DNA of 64,000 bases, taken from an uncultured Methanobrevibacter sp. GTDB lineage: Archaea > Methanobacteriota > Methanobacteria > Methanobacteriales > Methanobacteriaceae. Both the position numbers and the translations under genes were made by a program. Position 1 is the first letter of the stretch. The number at the start of each line of letters is the position of its first letter. Below are positions 63,595-64,000 of this stretch, in pieces. The DNA lies in contig NZ_CADAJR010000004.1 of assembly GCF_902788255.1 (NCBI RefSeq), positions 16,556 through 80,555 of the forward strand. The letters are read 5' to 3'. The notes beneath the pieces are model-generated. The model worked only from the letters and a program-made list of their open reading frames with translations. It was not told the origin of the DNA and did no database searches.

Positions 63595-64000
63595 AGTTAT
63601 AAGTTATAACTTATTATTTTTTGCTAATTTTTTTTAAGCTGTATGCTCCCTGAATATTCACTATTGTTGAAATTATTTTTCATTTGAAACAATACCTGCT
63701 GATTTTTAGAATAATTTCCATTGCTAAATTTTAGGTAATCTATTTTAATATAACTTCCATAAAATGCAAGCAATTTTATTTGAATTGTCCTGGTGAATTG
63801 ACCTTTTGATATTTTTACTTATAACTTATAACTTCTCACTTATTACATATAACCTATAACTTGCAAGTGTTAACTAATAACTTATTTGTGAAAACGAATA
63901 ATTTATAAGATAGAAGTTATAAAATATAACTTATTTGTTAAAAGTTAGTTATGATAAGTTATTTCTTAAAACTTATTTTTTATAATTTAGAAGTTTTAAC
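63595..64000. repeat. AT-rich region with degenerate ACTTATAA-type repeats
   Basis: No gene was found in the last 435 bases (63566-64000). Repeats of AACTTATAA and its complement recur, for example the perfect inverted pair AGTTATAA-G-TTATAACT (63595-63611), CTTATAACTTATAACTT near 63821-63836, and two copies of AACTTATTTGT(G/T)AAAA about 49 bases apart (63876 and 63925). The same family occurs as a hairpin at 50.7 kb. Confidence 0.55.

Noticed and set aside
63679..63700. CATTTGAAACAATACCT resembling an origin box
   Set aside because: Two or more core mismatches and a shifted flank; too weak to count among the isolated origin boxes.
1..64000. tRNA or rRNA genes
   Set aside because: I saw no cloverleaf or rRNA-like sequence while reading; a tRNAscan run would be decisive.

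Overview
The window is archaeal and comes from a gut-type methanogen of the Methanobacteriales, most likely Methanobrevibacter. The reasons are a low-GC genome with AT-rich intergenic DNA, a single-domain histone and Alba, Orc1/Cdc6, the small subunit of DNA polymerase D, methanogenesis marker 11, thiol:fumarate reductase subunit A, CfbA-type chelatases, cobamide genes, and adhesin-like surface proteins. Genes are tightly packed, often with 4-base stop/start overlaps. Ribosome binding sites commonly use the GGTGATT part of the anti-SD complement. Several genes look leaderless, with a TATA box about 25-30 bases before the ATG.

Bases 1-7.5 kb are a cell-surface glycan region. A minus-strand cluster makes dTDP-L-rhamnose (rmlD, rmlA, rmlC, rmlB). 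Inserted between rmlD and rmlA, and translationally coupled, is a secreted barnase-type ribonuclease with its barstar inhibitor. The cluster is followed by two paralogous 3-TM membrane proteins and a truncated glycerophosphotransferase. A WecC-type UDP-sugar dehydrogenase is transcribed divergently. Bases 7.6-11.9 kb form a plus-strand operon: leuC, leuD, leuB-like, a 37-residue membrane peptide, ribH and methanogenesis marker 11. Bases 11.9-24.8 kb hold a GpgS-like glycosyltransferase fused to an extracellular domain, Tex, a toxin-antitoxin-like pair with palindromic operators, a duplicated PurE, a UbiD-family decarboxylase, an AmmeMemoRadiSam radical SAM enzyme, thiL, two histidine-rich CfbA/CbiX chelatases, a DUF35 protein and a pilin-like pair.

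Bases 24.8-33.4 kb carry a two-repeat MgtE/SLC41 transporter with a PhoU-RCK_C protein, cobamide genes (cbiH with a Cys-rich tail, cbiG, cbiB), polB, a class II aldolase, a small ribbon-helix-helix protein and UPF0147. Bases 34.0-34.63 kb look like the chromosomal replication origin. Several copies of the TTACACTTGAAA origin box lie directly before orc1/cdc6, and two perfect isolated copies lie at about 0.94 and 44.98 kb. Next come pyrB, a flavodoxin-like gene, hisG, a histone, a deaminase, tfrA, ribK, an FMN riboswitch controlling ribB, a domain-swapped CobQ-like protein and gatA.

Bases 46.5-53.8 kb are accessory: a broken tyrosine recombinase and three surface proteins, two of which share a C-terminal anchor. 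After this come a TIM-barrel isomerase, a PadR-ABC-beta-propeller operon, leuA, alba, a PHP protein, a DUF1786 protein, and trpB2 behind TRP-box operators. The window ends in an AT-rich stretch of ACTTATAA-type repeats, which also occur at 50.7 kb. No tRNA, rRNA or CRISPR array was seen.
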